Shown here piece after piece: positions 8,881 to 17,639 of a stretch of DNA of 41,658 bases (the stretch's first letter is position 1; each line of letters begins with the position of its first letter). The notes below the pieces were generated by a model. That model saw only the letters and a program-made list of their open reading frames with translations. It was not told where the DNA came from and made no database searches. A program made the translations under genes and the position numbers. The DNA is from Streptomyces diacarni (GTDB lineage: Bacteria; Actinomycetota; Actinomycetes; Streptomycetales; Streptomycetaceae): contig NZ_QOIN01000041.1 of NCBI RefSeq assembly GCF_003323715.1, positions 1-41,658 of the forward strand, in the 5' to 3' direction.

Positions 8881-10134
8881 TCAGCTCTCGTGCTCTTCAG
8901 CGCGTGTCGCCTCGCGGCCGGTGCGCTGCTCTTCCTTGTCGCGCTGCGCCTGACGCTCAAGCTCTCGTTCGCTGTAGGCGGCCCGGCGCACGGCGTCCTC
9001 ACCCGCGAGACCGGATCCCAGAGCACCTGCGATCGTTCCCATGGACGCGGACAGCCACGCGATGGTCGCGAGGTCGGGAATGCCGGCGCCGTGCCGGAGC
9101 GTGGTGGCGAGGTAGCCGGTCGGGATGGCTACGAACGCGGCAAGCAGCGTGACGGCGTACAGCAACAGGTACATACAGAAGACACCGAAAGACACGGTCA
9201 GCGTCGTCACCGAGTTGTACAACGCCGATTCGGACCGCAGGCGACGGTTTCTCGGGCTCTCCCACAGGCCGTTGTCGAAGATCAGCCAGACGATCATCGC
9301 GAGCACCGCGGCCGCGTTGACCAGGATCAGGCGCGCGGTGCTGAAGGCATCTGCCAACTGCCAGATGTTGGAGTAGAACACGCCGAACGCGGCACCGGCA
9401 GCAGCGCCCGCCAACGCCGGCGAGAGGCTCGGGACCAGACGCCATGGACGGTTCGCCCTCACCATCCCGGTCAACAGCCGCAGCTTCCCGCGCGCCCCCG
9501 TCAGCACAAGATGCAGGGATTCCCCCTGGGTACCGAGCTGAACGTCGGAATCCTCGCTGCCGTCCTCCTCGATGTCGGCGCGCCTCTCTTCCCGATCGCT
9601 GATGATCTCGTAGGAGAACCCCAGCGCGGGCCCAGGAGACTTCCGCTCCCCACCTGACTCCTCGGCCGCGGATCGAGCACCGCCCGCGTTCCCGAGATGC
9701 GCGGCCACCAGATACGCGATCGTGTCGCGCGCCCGGCGACGCACCCGAAACGCCCCCAACGCGGGCAACGACACCAGCCCCACCCCGGCCTCAGGATGAC
9801 AGTCGGCGACAATCGGCTGCCGACCAGCACGGCGCGGCAGCTCAGTCAGCAGGACAGTGACGTCCCAGCCTTGCTCCTCGCGCTGACGACGCCCGATGTC
9901 GAGTAGCGGCAACGCGCCTTCCTCGTCCAAAGGCAGCAGCTGCGACGAGGTCTCCACCCGCCAGCGCTCCGGGCCATCCTCCCGCTCCGCGAGGAGAGCA
10001 GGCAGCTCCTGCCCGATCGCATCCACGAGCTCAGCCGACAGACCAGGGTCAGCGACCAGTCCGAGAACGGCTTTTGCATCGTCTCCGCGACCGTTGCCCG
10101 CTTCTGCCGGGTCTTCCTGCGTGCTCAAAAACAT
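8881..10134 (-). CDS. Multi-pass membrane protein of unknown function
   Basis: About 417 residues. The N-terminal ~240 residues are soluble and acidic (for example ADIEEDGSEDSDVQ), while the C-terminal half has roughly five hydrophobic segments, including SPALAGAAAGAAFGVFYS, LILVNAAAVLAMIVWLIF and FGVFCMYLLLYAVTLLAAFV, ending in a charged RQAQRDKEEQRTG tail. I do not recognise the family. It precedes the PLD-like gene on the same strand with ~90 bases between them. ATG 10134 is chosen, but its GGGAG lies directly against it, so a start further upstream in the open frame (to 10266) is possible. Confidence 0.6.
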   Translation of the reverse strand: MFLSTQEDPAEAGNGRGDDAKAVLGLVADPGLSAELVDAIGQELPALLAEREDGPERWRVETSSQLLPLDEEGALPLLDIGRRQREEQGWDVTVLLTELPRRAGRQPIVADCHPEAGVGLVSLPALGAFRVRRRARDTIAYLVAAHLGNAGGARSAAEESGGERKSPGPALGFSYEIISDREERRADIEEDGSEDSDVQLGTQGESLHLVLTGARGKLRLLTGMVRANRPWRLVPSLSPALAGAAAGAAFGVFYSNIWQLADAFSTARLILVNAAAVLAMIVWLIFDNGLWESPRNRRLRSESALYNSVTTLTVSFGVFCMYLLLYAVTLLAAFVAIPTGYLATTLRHGAGIPDLATIAWLSASMGTIAGALGSGLAGEDAVRRAAYSERELERQAQRDKEEQRTGREATRAEEHES

Positions 10135-10709
10135 CTCCCATTCGCACCGCCCTATTGCCCGGTCACGGAAGTAAGTGTCCAGGTCGGCGGCTTCTTTTCT
10201 CCGTACGTTGTTCTGCTTGCGGCGAAGTGCGTGCCGAGAAGCCCATCTCCTGCGGTACCCGGACACGCGCCGCCCAAGCCCGGGAGGCTTTCACAGCCGA
10301 AACGGGTTTCCGCAACTCTTTTTCGCTGGTAAGGCGCGCGCACACATGAACCAGAGGGGTACGTATCTCCGCTCTCGGCATGCGTCTGCGCTGGTCGGGA
10401 GGTTTGCACGGTTGCGGACGGGTACGCGAGCCGTGCTTGACCGTTTCGGAAAAGAGCCGGTCGGGAAGTGCGCCAGAGCGTCCCGGGCGCTCTGGCGGGG
10501 CGCACCCACTGCCGCAAAGTGGCCGGTGCTGCGGGCGACCGAAGGCCGCTGGCAGTCCCTCGCAAGAGCGCTACTCACGGTCGTAAGCCCACGTACTGTT
10601 GGCGGGCTTGACACGGCTCCTCCGGCTACCCTGGGAGAGCAACGCCTGAGTTTCTCGTCGGAGTGGCTGGTCCGCCGGACATGGTCGGTATCTGCAGGGC
10701 GGTGGTGAT
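10135..10709. other. Divergent intergenic region without a recognised gene
   Basis: About 575 bases separate a minus-strand membrane protein and the plus-strand phosphatase. Several open frames exist, but none shows a motif or a convincing start. Visible structure is limited to the stem-loop at 10471-10497. Promoters for both neighbours are expected here, but I could not place one with proper spacing. Confidence 0.5.
10471..10497. repeat. 10-bp inverted repeat (stem-loop)
   Basis: CGCCAGAGCG at 10471-10480 pairs exactly with CGCTCTGGCG at 10488-10497 across a 7-base loop. It sits ~210 bases upstream of the phosphatase start. It could be a terminator of an unrecognised transcript or an operator; no T-run follows. 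Confidence 0.5.
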
Positions 10710-11912
10710 GTGCAAAGGCGTGCGGAGGAGGGGCAGGGGACGCTGGCCCTCCTGACGGAGGAGATGCACAAGGTGGCGCCGGACCGGCTGCCGGGGCTGT
10801 TCAACCAGCACGCCTCCGACCTGGGGCTGGAGGAAATCACCGTCTACCTGGCGGATGTCCGCCAGGACACTCTGGTGTCCATGCCCGAGGGGGCGCAGCG
10901 GCCCTCCCATCGCCTCAGCGTAGAGCGGAGCGACGCCGGGCGGGCCTACCGCACCGGGCGGGCGGAGACTCACGAGAACCGCGGCAGCGGGCTGCAACTG
11001 TGGCTGCCCCTGCTTGACGGTGTCGAGCGTATCGGCGTCCTCGGCGTCCGTGCCCAGAGTCTTGACAAGCCTACGCTGCGTATCTGCCGTGTTCTGGCCT
11101 CCCTCATGTCGCTGGCCGTGGTCAGCAAGACGCATTACAGCGACACCTTCTCCCGCCTCCAGCGCAGCGCGAAGATGCGGCTATCCGCGGAGATGGTGTG
11201 GGCTTACCTGCCGCCGCGCACGATGGGCACCGACCAGGTCACCTCCAGCGCTGTGCTGGAGCCGGCCTACGACCTGGGCGGCGACGCCTTCGACCACTCC
11301 CTGATCGACGGCGACCTGCACGCCACGATCCTGGATGCCATGGGCCACGACCTGCTTTCCGGCCTGACTTCCACCGTCGCCATGGCCGGCTGCCGCCAGG
11401 TACGCCGCAGCGACGGCGGCGAGCTGCGGGACATCGTGGCCAATGCCGACGGGGAGCTGGAGCGCTGGTTCCCCGAACGCCAGGTGACCGCCGTCTTCGC
11501 ACACCTCCAGCTAGCCAGCGGCATGCTGACCTGGATCAACTGTGGCCACCCGACTCCGCTGCTGCTGCGCGACCAAAACGTCGTCCCGCAGGCGCTGGAG
11601 CGCCCGTCTCAGCTGCCGCTGGGCATGGGCAGCGCGGACACGCACCACACCTGGCGCGTCGATGACCTGCAACTGGAGCCCGGCGACCGCATCCTCCTCT
11701 TCAGCGACGGAGTCCCCGACGCCCGCAGCCCCTCGGGTGAGCGCTTCGGTGAGGAACGCTTCACCGACTTCATCATCCGCGCCATCGCCGCGGGCGAACC
11801 CGCCCCCGAAGCCCTCCGCCGCCTGGTCAACGACATCCTCACCCACCAACAAGGCCACCTCAGCGATGACGCCACCATCCTCTTGATCGAGTGGCACCCC
11901 ACCCGCGGGTGA
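10710..11912 (+). CDS. PP2C-family (SpoIIE-type) serine/threonine phosphatase
   Basis: A 400-residue protein. The N-terminal ~150 residues look like a GAF-type sensory module (EITVYLADVRQDTLV, LQLWLPLLDGVERIGVLGV). The C-terminal PP2C domain shows AYDLGGDAFDH, ILDAMGHDLLSGL, WINCGHPTPLLLRD, LLFSDGVPDARS and a terminal LSDDATILLIEW. The metal-binding Asp residues of this family (GGDAFD, DAMGH, SDGV, DD) are present, so it should be active. Such proteins dephosphorylate anti-anti-sigma factors in stress-sigma partner switching. GTG 10710 is the only reasonable start. The GAF-ANTAR remnant follows on the same strand. Confidence 0.9.
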   Translation: MQRRAEEGQGTLALLTEEMHKVAPDRLPGLFNQHASDLGLEEITVYLADVRQDTLVSMPEGAQRPSHRLSVERSDAGRAYRTGRAETHENRGSGLQLWLPLLDGVERIGVLGVRAQSLDKPTLRICRVLASLMSLAVVSKTHYSDTFSRLQRSAKMRLSAEMVWAYLPPRTMGTDQVTSSAVLEPAYDLGGDAFDHSLIDGDLHATILDAMGHDLLSGLTSTVAMAGCRQVRRSDGGELRDIVANADGELERWFPERQVTAVFAHLQLASGMLTWINCGHPTPLLLRDQNVVPQALERPSQLPLGMGSADTHHTWRVDDLQLEPGDRILLFSDGVPDARSPSGERFGEERFTDFIIRAIAAGEPAPEALRRLVNDILTHQQGHLSDDATILLIEWHPTRG

Positions 11913-12103
11913 CCGCCGCAACGCAGCCACTCGCCTCACGCCGGCCCCCTCGCGCGGGGTGAGAACGCCACTATCATCGGCGCCTGCACGGGGGTACTCG
12001 CCTGCCCCTCGCCGTCCACGCCACGGACAGGGACTGGCCGCCCCGACGCGAAAACGGAGCCGATCGCGGGCCGCCCGTGCGGCTCGGGAGAGGGGAGCCT
12101 GCC

Positions 12104-12726
12104 ATGAGCGATCAGGACCTCGGCCACGATGTGGTCCCGGACCTCGACCTGACACATCTGGTGCTGGAGACCGACACCTTCTACGACTTTCTCCATGCCC
12201 TCGCCGGCCAAGCAGCCCACCACGCGTCGGCTTCGGACGGCTGCGGCATCACCCTGCAGCGAGAGCACCGCCCGCTGACGGTCGTCAGCGTGGGAGACAG
12301 CGCCAGCGCCCTGGACGAGAAGCAGTACGGACTCGATACCGGCCCCTGCCTGCAGGCCCTCCGCGAGGGCACCGAGATCCGGGTGGACGACATGCTCGAT
12401 GAGAAGCGCTGGGGTTCCTACCCCTTCTATGCCGTGGCCTGCGGTGCCCGCTCCTCACTGTCGCTGCCCATCGCCGCCCGCACCCACACCACCGGCGCCC
12501 TCAATCTCTACGCCTCCGCCGCCGGCGCCTTCACCCACACCGACCTCGGCCCCCTGCGCGTCCTGACCGCCCAGGCCAGCGCAAGTGCCCCGCCGACGAC
12601 GCCTTCGCCCTCCTGCGTGAGACCTCTCAACAGCACAACCGCAAACTCCGCGACCTGCGCGCCGACCTGATCACCGACATCGGAGGCCGGCCCCCGACCA
12701 CCACCGACGTCCAGCGCCGCCCATAG
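12104..12726 (+). pseudogene. GAF-ANTAR regulator with internal deletion and frameshift
   Basis: ATG 12104 has a GAGAGGGGAG ribosome-binding region. The first ~160 residues form a GAF domain (FYDFLHALAGQAAHHASAS, GPCLQALREGTEIRVDDM, GALNLYASAAGAFT). Just after LTAQAS (about 12585) the frame is lost. The next frame continues with KCPADDAFALLRET and QHNRKLRDLRADLITDI, the last two helices of an ANTAR domain, ending with TAG at 12724-12726. The linker and the first ANTAR helix, usually including a GILM element, are missing. So an out-of-frame deletion joined the GAF to the ANTAR end, and RNA binding should be lost. Confidence 0.75.
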
Positions 12727-13102
12727 CGCGGAGCACGCACGGTGTTGTGCGCCAGGTCGGCGACCGCCTCCGTGTAGGTCACACCGGGGGTCTCATAACG
12801 ACCAGCAGGGCCTCGGTTCCAAGGTCAGCGACACCGTGCCCGAGATGGCCGGCTTCGTGCGCTGTTCCGCCGACCACCCGCCCCCGAGGAACCGGCCGCC
12901 CAGATGGACGGTAGCCCACGCCCCCGCCAGGTGGGGCATGAACACCGCTCAGGACAGGGACGCCTGGCGCGGGCCTCGGTCCAGCATCGATCTGGAGATA
13001 CGACCCGGACGACGCCGCCCCGGCCAACCTCGCATCCACCGGGCCCGGGACCCGGTACCTCGGGCCTGGCGGGGAGGATTCGGGGCCGGGGCTTGGCGCG
13101 TG
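12727..13102. other. Intergenic stretch, no gene recognised
   Basis: About 375 bases between the broken GAF-ANTAR gene (plus) and the dps stop (minus). Frames on both strands stay open because of GC content, but no motif is recognised. A short hairpin at 13038-13056 may end the carotenoid operon. Confidence 0.5.
13038..13056 (-). terminator. Short GC hairpin after dps
   Basis: ACCGGG (13038-13043) and CCCGGT (13051-13056) form a 6-bp stem with a 7-base loop, about 50 bases beyond the dps stop in the direction of transcription. It is short and lacks a T-run, so it is only a candidate for the end of the long minus-strand operon. Confidence 0.3.
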
Positions 13103-13672
13103 TCAGGGCTGTTGCCGGGCTTGCTGGTCGGCCTGGGCTGCTGCCTGGGTTTCGGTGTTGGCACTGGTGGTGCTCAGGTTGCCGCTGGCGCTCTCCAGAT
13201 GGGCTCGGACGAACCATTGGAACAGCTCCAGGTCGCGGAGGTGTTCGATGAGCATGTCCTGGGTGACCAGGTCGAGGTCGTCGGTGGCGGCCATGGCTTT
13301 TCGGTGGTCTTCGATGACGCCGGTGTAGACGAGGTCGAGGGCGCCGAGGTGGGCGATGGAGTCCGCTCTGCCGACGGCGTAGTCGCTCCAGGTGCGTTCG
13401 GCGACCAGGGCGCCGGGCGTGCCGCAGGGGGAGCCGCCGAGGGTGGCGATGCGTTCGGCGGTCTGGTCGGTCATGTCGCGGACCTTGTCGACCTGGGGGT
13501 CAAGCATCTCGTGGACGGCGATGAAGTGGGGGCCGACCACGTTCCAGTGGATGTGCTTGAGAGTGAGGTGCAGCTCGTTGAGGGCGTGCAGGCGCCTGCG
13601 GAGCAGGTCGAGGATCTGCTGTCCGGACTGGGTGGACAGGCCGGGAACGGTGTAGCGGGGGGTGTCAGCCAT
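13103..13672 (-). CDS. dps: Dps-family ferritin-like DNA-protection protein
   Basis: The 189-residue protein has the Dps ferroxidase signature LKHIHWNVVGPHFIAVHEML followed by D and AERIATLGG, giving the inter-subunit His/Asp/Glu iron site. The C-terminal ~25 residues are a low-complexity Gln/Ala tail (NTETQAAAQADQQARQQP) of the type used in some Streptomyces Dps proteins for assembly or DNA contact. Dps oxidises and stores iron and protects DNA from peroxide. It starts 30 bases after the crtU stop on the same strand, so it is probably the last gene of the carotenoid operon, linking iron/peroxide defence to pigment expression. Confidence 0.9.
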   Translation of the reverse strand: MADTPRYTVPGLSTQSGQQILDLLRRRLHALNELHLTLKHIHWNVVGPHFIAVHEMLDPQVDKVRDMTDQTAERIATLGGSPCGTPGALVAERTWSDYAVGRADSIAHLGALDLVYTGVIEDHRKAMAATDDLDLVTQDMLIEHLRDLELFQWFVRAHLESASGNLSTTSANTETQAAAQADQQARQQP

Positions 13673-13702
13673 GGGGTACCTCCGGTGGGTGGAGCCTGCG
13701 CT

Positions 13703-15355
13703 TCAGGTCTGCGCGGGCGTCGGGCTTGCGTGCCGGTCGGTTCCTGTTCTAGCGGGACGGCTGCGGTCGGGGTGGGATGTCAGGGCGGGGCTGAGAGCGC
13801 GGGCGAACAGGCGCAGACAGGCGGTGCGGCCTTGTGCGGGCACGGTCAGCAGGGGGTGGCCGCGTACGTGCCAGGTACCGAGCAGGGCGTTGGCGGCTTG
13901 GAAGCCGCTGGTGGCGGCGCGTTCCATCAGGGCGACGGGTGCGTCGGTGCGGACGAGGTCGCCGGCGAGGACGAGCCGGGGGTGGGCGGTGGTGATGGTG
14001 GGGCGGTCCGGGTAGCTGCCGGGGGCGAACAGAGGGCAGTCGTTGCGCCATTCGTGGCGCTGATCGAGGACGTTGGCGGTGGCCGTCTCGGGGTAGAGGC
14101 GAGCCAGCTCGGCTCGGAGGCGTTGTTGCAAGGCGCTGCGGTCGGTGTGCGGGTCGGTGGCGTAGGCGTGGAGTTCGACGACGCTGCCGCCAGTACGGGC
14201 GGCCCACCGGACGGCTTGGCCCTCGAAGCGGTCCAGGACGCTGATGTTGTCCAGCGGTCCGTAACCTGCGGTGCCCAGAAAGCCGGGTCGTGCGGGGTGG
14301 ACGGGGCTGTCGAGCCAGTAGCGGGAGACGAGGAAGGGCGGGGCCTGCTGCAGGCCGGCGATGCGGGCGCGCCAGCTCGGGTCGCCCACATGCGGGGATG
14401 CGTCGAGCAGGGCTTTGAGGCCGGCGGTGTCGAGGGCGAGGACGACGGCGTCGTAGGTGCGCTCGTGGGTGCTGCCGGGCCCGTGAGCGGGGGCGGTGGT
14501 GAGGGTGAAGCCGCCCGCGTGGTGCGGTGTCAGACCGAGTGCGCTCGTGGCTGTGTGCACGTGCGCGCCGTGTCGGGCCAGGTGGTCGGCCAGCGGATCT
14601 CACAGGGCGGTGGGAAAGGGGTCGGCCGCGGTGTCGAAGAGCAGGCCCTCTGCGGAGCCGAGGAAGTAGATGTGGAACATCAGTGCCAGTTCGGCGGCCG
14701 ACAGGTTCTCGGGAGCGGCGAAAAAGCTGCGGGAGAAGACTTCGAAGGCCAGGTGACGGGCGCGGGCGGGAAAGTTGATGGCGGTGAGGAACTGGTCGGC
14801 GCTGAGGTGGTCGAGCTGGCGGTAGATGCCTGGGGGGTGCACGTCCAGCAGGTGCAGGGCGGCACGGGGGTGCATGTGGGCCAGATCGGCGGTGGTGAAG
14901 GTGTCGCTGGCGGTGGTGAAGCCGAGCGCGTTCCAGGGCGGGGTGCGGGGGATGCCGGCGAAGCTGTCGCGTGCGCCGGCGGCGTGCTGAAGGGGATAGT
15001 CGTCGAGTGGCGTCAGCATCGCCAGGTGGGGGTCGACGCGGCGCAGCAGATTGCGCAGGTTGTAGTACTGGCGGAAGAACGCGTGGAAGCCGCGGCTCAT
15101 GGTCTGAGTGGTGCCGTCGGCCAGTTGGGTGGGCCAGCCGGCGACCCGGCCGCCGAGGTAGGGCTGCTGCTCGAAGAGGTCGACTCGCATGCCCCGTTCG
15201 ACAAGGGCGGTGGCCGCCGCGAGACCGGCGATGCCGCCGCCGACGACAGCGCAGCGGGCCTGCCCGTCCATGCGTGCGGCTCCTGGCGGCGCGGGCCGGT
15301 AGGCGGCTTGGCGGTCACGCGCCAGACGGTGCGGGGAGCTGCTGAAAGCGCGCAT
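13703..15355 (-). pseudogene. crtU: CrtU-type carotene desaturase/methyltransferase with in-frame TGA
   Basis: The start ATG 15355 overlaps the crtY stop as TGATG. The FAD motif is CAVVGGGIAGLAAATAL, followed by SRGFHAFFRQYYNLRNLLRR. At 14600-14602 the codon is TGA within FPTAL-stop-DPLADHL; the intact paralogue at 4775-6373 has FPQALWEPLGDYL, so Trp (TGG) is expected. A single C-to-T on the plus strand at 14600 explains it. Downstream the frame is intact to the end (YGPLDNISVLDRFEG, MERAATSGFQAANALLGTW). With readthrough the product would be 550 residues. The enzyme would form the aromatic phi-ring of isorenieratene-type carotenoids. Confidence 0.9.
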
Positions 15356-16587
15356 CACGACCGGGTTTCTGTGCGGTGAGGAGTGTGGGCGGGGTCGCTG
15401 CCGTGTGCGGGCTGACGGGGCACGAAGGGCAGTTCGGCCAGGGTCCGGCTCATGGGAGCAATCGGGCAGTGGGAGCCGAGGACGATGTCCTGGAGCGGGC
15501 TTGAGGTGCCGTGCAGGAACGACAGCACGCGGTCGAGCGGGTTGCGGGTGAACATACGGGTGAAGAAGGCGGGTCCGTCGATGCGTCCTTGGGCCAGCGC
15601 GCGCAGCCAGACGGCGTCCATCATCAGGTGGCGGCGGCTGTGCGGCCTCGGCGGCACGGGGCGGCGCCCAGCGCGGCATGCCTCGGCGACCGCGCTGGTC
15701 TGCGCCTGGATGGTGGCGAAGGTGTAGCCGGTCGCGGGTCGAGTGGCTCCCGAGGCTGTCCCGATGCGGAAGAGGGAGCGGCCTTGCCGGCGGACGAAGG
15801 CAGCATCAGTCATCGGAATGACGCCCTGCTCGGTTTTGGTGACGGTGAACGGACCCAGTGGGCGGATGTGGCGGGTGTAGTGGTCGAGGGCCGCGTCGTA
15901 GGTCCTGCTGTCCAGCGTGCAGGGAGAGAACTCGGTGTATTCGACCAGTGCCCGACGCCGGGTGAGCGGAAGGAGGTAGGCGAAGGACAGGCCGCGGGGC
16001 GGTTGCGGGGTGCGGAAGTCCATCAGTTCCGCCAGGCCGGGATCGAACCGGTCGCTGTCGGTCTCGATGAACCAGCCGCGGAAGTGCTGCAAGAGCGTGG
16101 TGCGAGCGGGAGGCAGAGGGCGGGGCGGGCGGGAGTCGAAGACCCAGCGGCCGTGCACGCTCAGGGCGCGGCCCTGGGGGGTGACGGCGGTTACCTGGGC
16201 GCCGTGGGAGACGTCGCTGACGCCGGTGACCGTCGCCGTCATCTGCTCCACGTGGGGGGAGGCGGCGAGCTCCGCGCGGACGGCCGGAAGGAAGTCCGGT
16301 GAGCGGATCATCTTGTACCGGTACGAGCTGGTACCTGTGATGGGCTGCCCACCTGCGCTGCGGACACACAGGCGAGGCCAGGAGTGAGCGACGAACTCGT
16401 CCAGCTCACCAGGCCCCTTCTCCCAGAAACACCAGGTACGTGGCGGACTGGTGAGTGTCCCTGGCGGAGGTTCGATGACAACGACCTCCAGCGCCCGTCG
16501 GCTCGGGGCGGGCGGAGCGGCCAGGCGCCGGGCCAGGGACAGTCCTGCCGCGCCCGCGCCGACCACAACGACATCCACACGCCTCAC
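15355..16587 (-). CDS. crtY: Lycopene beta-cyclase
   Basis: This 410-residue protein starts at GTG 16587, with AGGAG (16594-16598) 6 bases upstream. Motifs: VDVVVVGAGAAGLSLARRL (FAD binding), PRTWCFWEKGPG, VFDSRPP, YLLPLTRRRALVEYTEFSP and GIGTA-type RIGTASGATRPATGYTFA, all characteristic of the bacterial CrtY cyclase. It cyclises both ends of lycopene to beta-carotene. It lies 50 bases after the Rieske gene and overlaps crtU by TGATG, so translation of crtU is probably coupled. It appears intact. Confidence 0.92.
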   Translation of the reverse strand: MRRVDVVVVGAGAAGLSLARRLAAPPAPSRRALEVVVIEPPPGTLTSPPRTWCFWEKGPGELDEFVAHSWPRLCVRSAGGQPITGTSSYRYKMIRSPDFLPAVRAELAASPHVEQMTATVTGVSDVSHGAQVTAVTPQGRALSVHGRWVFDSRPPRPLPPARTTLLQHFRGWFIETDSDRFDPGLAELMDFRTPQPPRGLSFAYLLPLTRRRALVEYTEFSPCTLDSRTYDAALDHYTRHIRPLGPFTVTKTEQGVIPMTDAAFVRRQGRSLFRIGTASGATRPATGYTFATIQAQTSAVAEACRAGRRPVPPRPHSRRHLMMDAVWLRALAQGRIDGPAFFTRMFTRNPLDRVLSFLHGTSSPLQDIVLGSHCPIAPMSRTLAELPFVPRQPAHGSDPAHTPHRTETRS

Positions 16588-16637
16588 CTTCGTCTCCTCT
16601 CCTGTCGTCCCGTGACTTGACCGGATACAGGGCTGGG

Positions 16638-17639
16638 TCAGGCTTTCCCTGGGAAACGGCCGCGGCTGCGCAGGTGCCAGCGGCGTTCGGCGTAGGCCAG
16701 GTCGTCGCGCCACAGCCGTGCCGCTGCCCGCCGCATCAGCGGGCGCAGCAGGGGAGCGGCCGCCCGGGCCGCCGCGAACCCGGTGCGGTGGGAGGTGGCG
16801 ATGACCGCCTCGACGACGGCCGTGCGGGGGCTGGTGGCGGAGGGTGTGGTCAGCGGAGTCGCATGGGTCTCCACCACGGAGCCGGTGCCTTCGCCCTCCA
16901 GGATGCGCATCACGATGGTGCGCGGGCCCGGTGCGGTGAATTCCGCCAGTACGGGTACCGCCGCGCGGGTGCTGAGGCGATAGGAGACCTGGACGAGGAA
17001 GCGGTCGCCGTTTTCGGGGCCGGGTTCTTCCAGGACGGTCAGGTGGGCGAAGGCGTAGGGGTGAAACCAAGCGCCGTGCCAGGGGTCCAGCCGGTTGGCG
17101 ATCACATCTTCCGGCTCGCAGCGGCCTATCAGCGTGGTGACGGCCTCGATCGCTGCTGATGGGGAAGGCCGCGCGGGCACCGCGGGCTTCGGCCAGCCGG
17201 ACTCGCTGCCGGGTACCGGCAGGCGCACCCACACCAGGACACCGTCATCATGGGCGGGCAGGGGAGACCATCCGGGGCCGCCTTCGGGACCGAGCCGCAG
17301 TCCGTGCCAGTGGCAGATCAGCTCTTCCCCGACCGCGGGTGACTGGCACAGCGGAGCTCCCAGATGCGGGCAGGCACCTGGACCTGCCACGACGTGGCCG
17401 TCAGGGGTGCGCCAGGCGACGATCTCCTCGCCGACGACGGTGCGGCCCCAGGTACGGCCGGGCGGCAGGTGCCGGCTGGCACCCAGCACGTACCAGTTCC
17501 CCGTGGGTCGGGCAGCGGCCCGCTCGTAGGCGTCGGCGATCAGTCGCGGTTTGGCCGCCTGCCATGTGGAGGGCTGCTGACTCCAGTCGGGGTAACGGCC
17601 CAGTCGCAGAGGACTACGCCATGGGGTGGGGCGCGTCAC
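16638..17639 (-). CDS. Rieske non-heme iron oxygenase in the carotenoid operon
   Basis: A 333-residue protein starting at GTG 17639, overlapping the crtB stop as GTGA, with AAGGAG upstream. The Rieske [2Fe-2S] ligands are in CPHLGAPLC and CHWHGL (CxH and CxxH). The C-terminal domain contains DPWHGAWFH, an exact D-x2-H-x4-H mononuclear iron motif, so this is a full oxygenase, not just a ferredoxin. Position between crtB and crtY implies a carotenoid substrate, perhaps ring or chain oxidation; this is inference. The crtT and crtV genes of the S. griseus-type cluster are absent from this operon. A partner reductase is not encoded nearby. Confidence 0.85.
   Translation of the reverse strand: MTRPTPWRSPLRLGRYPDWSQQPSTWQAAKPRLIADAYERAAARPTGNWYVLGASRHLPPGRTWGRTVVGEEIVAWRTPDGHVVAGPGACPHLGAPLCQSPAVGEELICHWHGLRLGPEGGPGWSPLPAHDDGVLVWVRLPVPGSESGWPKPAVPARPSPSAAIEAVTTLIGRCEPEDVIANRLDPWHGAWFHPYAFAHLTVLEEPGPENGDRFLVQVSYRLSTRAAVPVLAEFTAPGPRTIVMRILEGEGTGSVVETHATPLTTPSATSPRTAVVEAVIATSHRTGFAAARAAAPLLRPLMRRAAARLWRDDLAYAERRWHLRSRGRFPGKA

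Noticed and set aside
10608..10632. TTGACA (10608-10613) and TACCCT (10627-10632) as a promoter for the phosphatase gene
   Set aside because: The spacer is only 13 bases; a sigma-70-type promoter needs about 16-18, so it is not called.
14600..14602. TGA in crtU as a selenocysteine codon
   Set aside because: The paralogue has Trp at this position, no selenocysteine hairpin is evident, and CrtU has no redox Cys there.
12836..15379. 847-residue open frame on the plus strand
   Set aside because: It is antisense to dps and crtU, Gly/Val rich with no motif, and is explained by GC bias opposite real genes.
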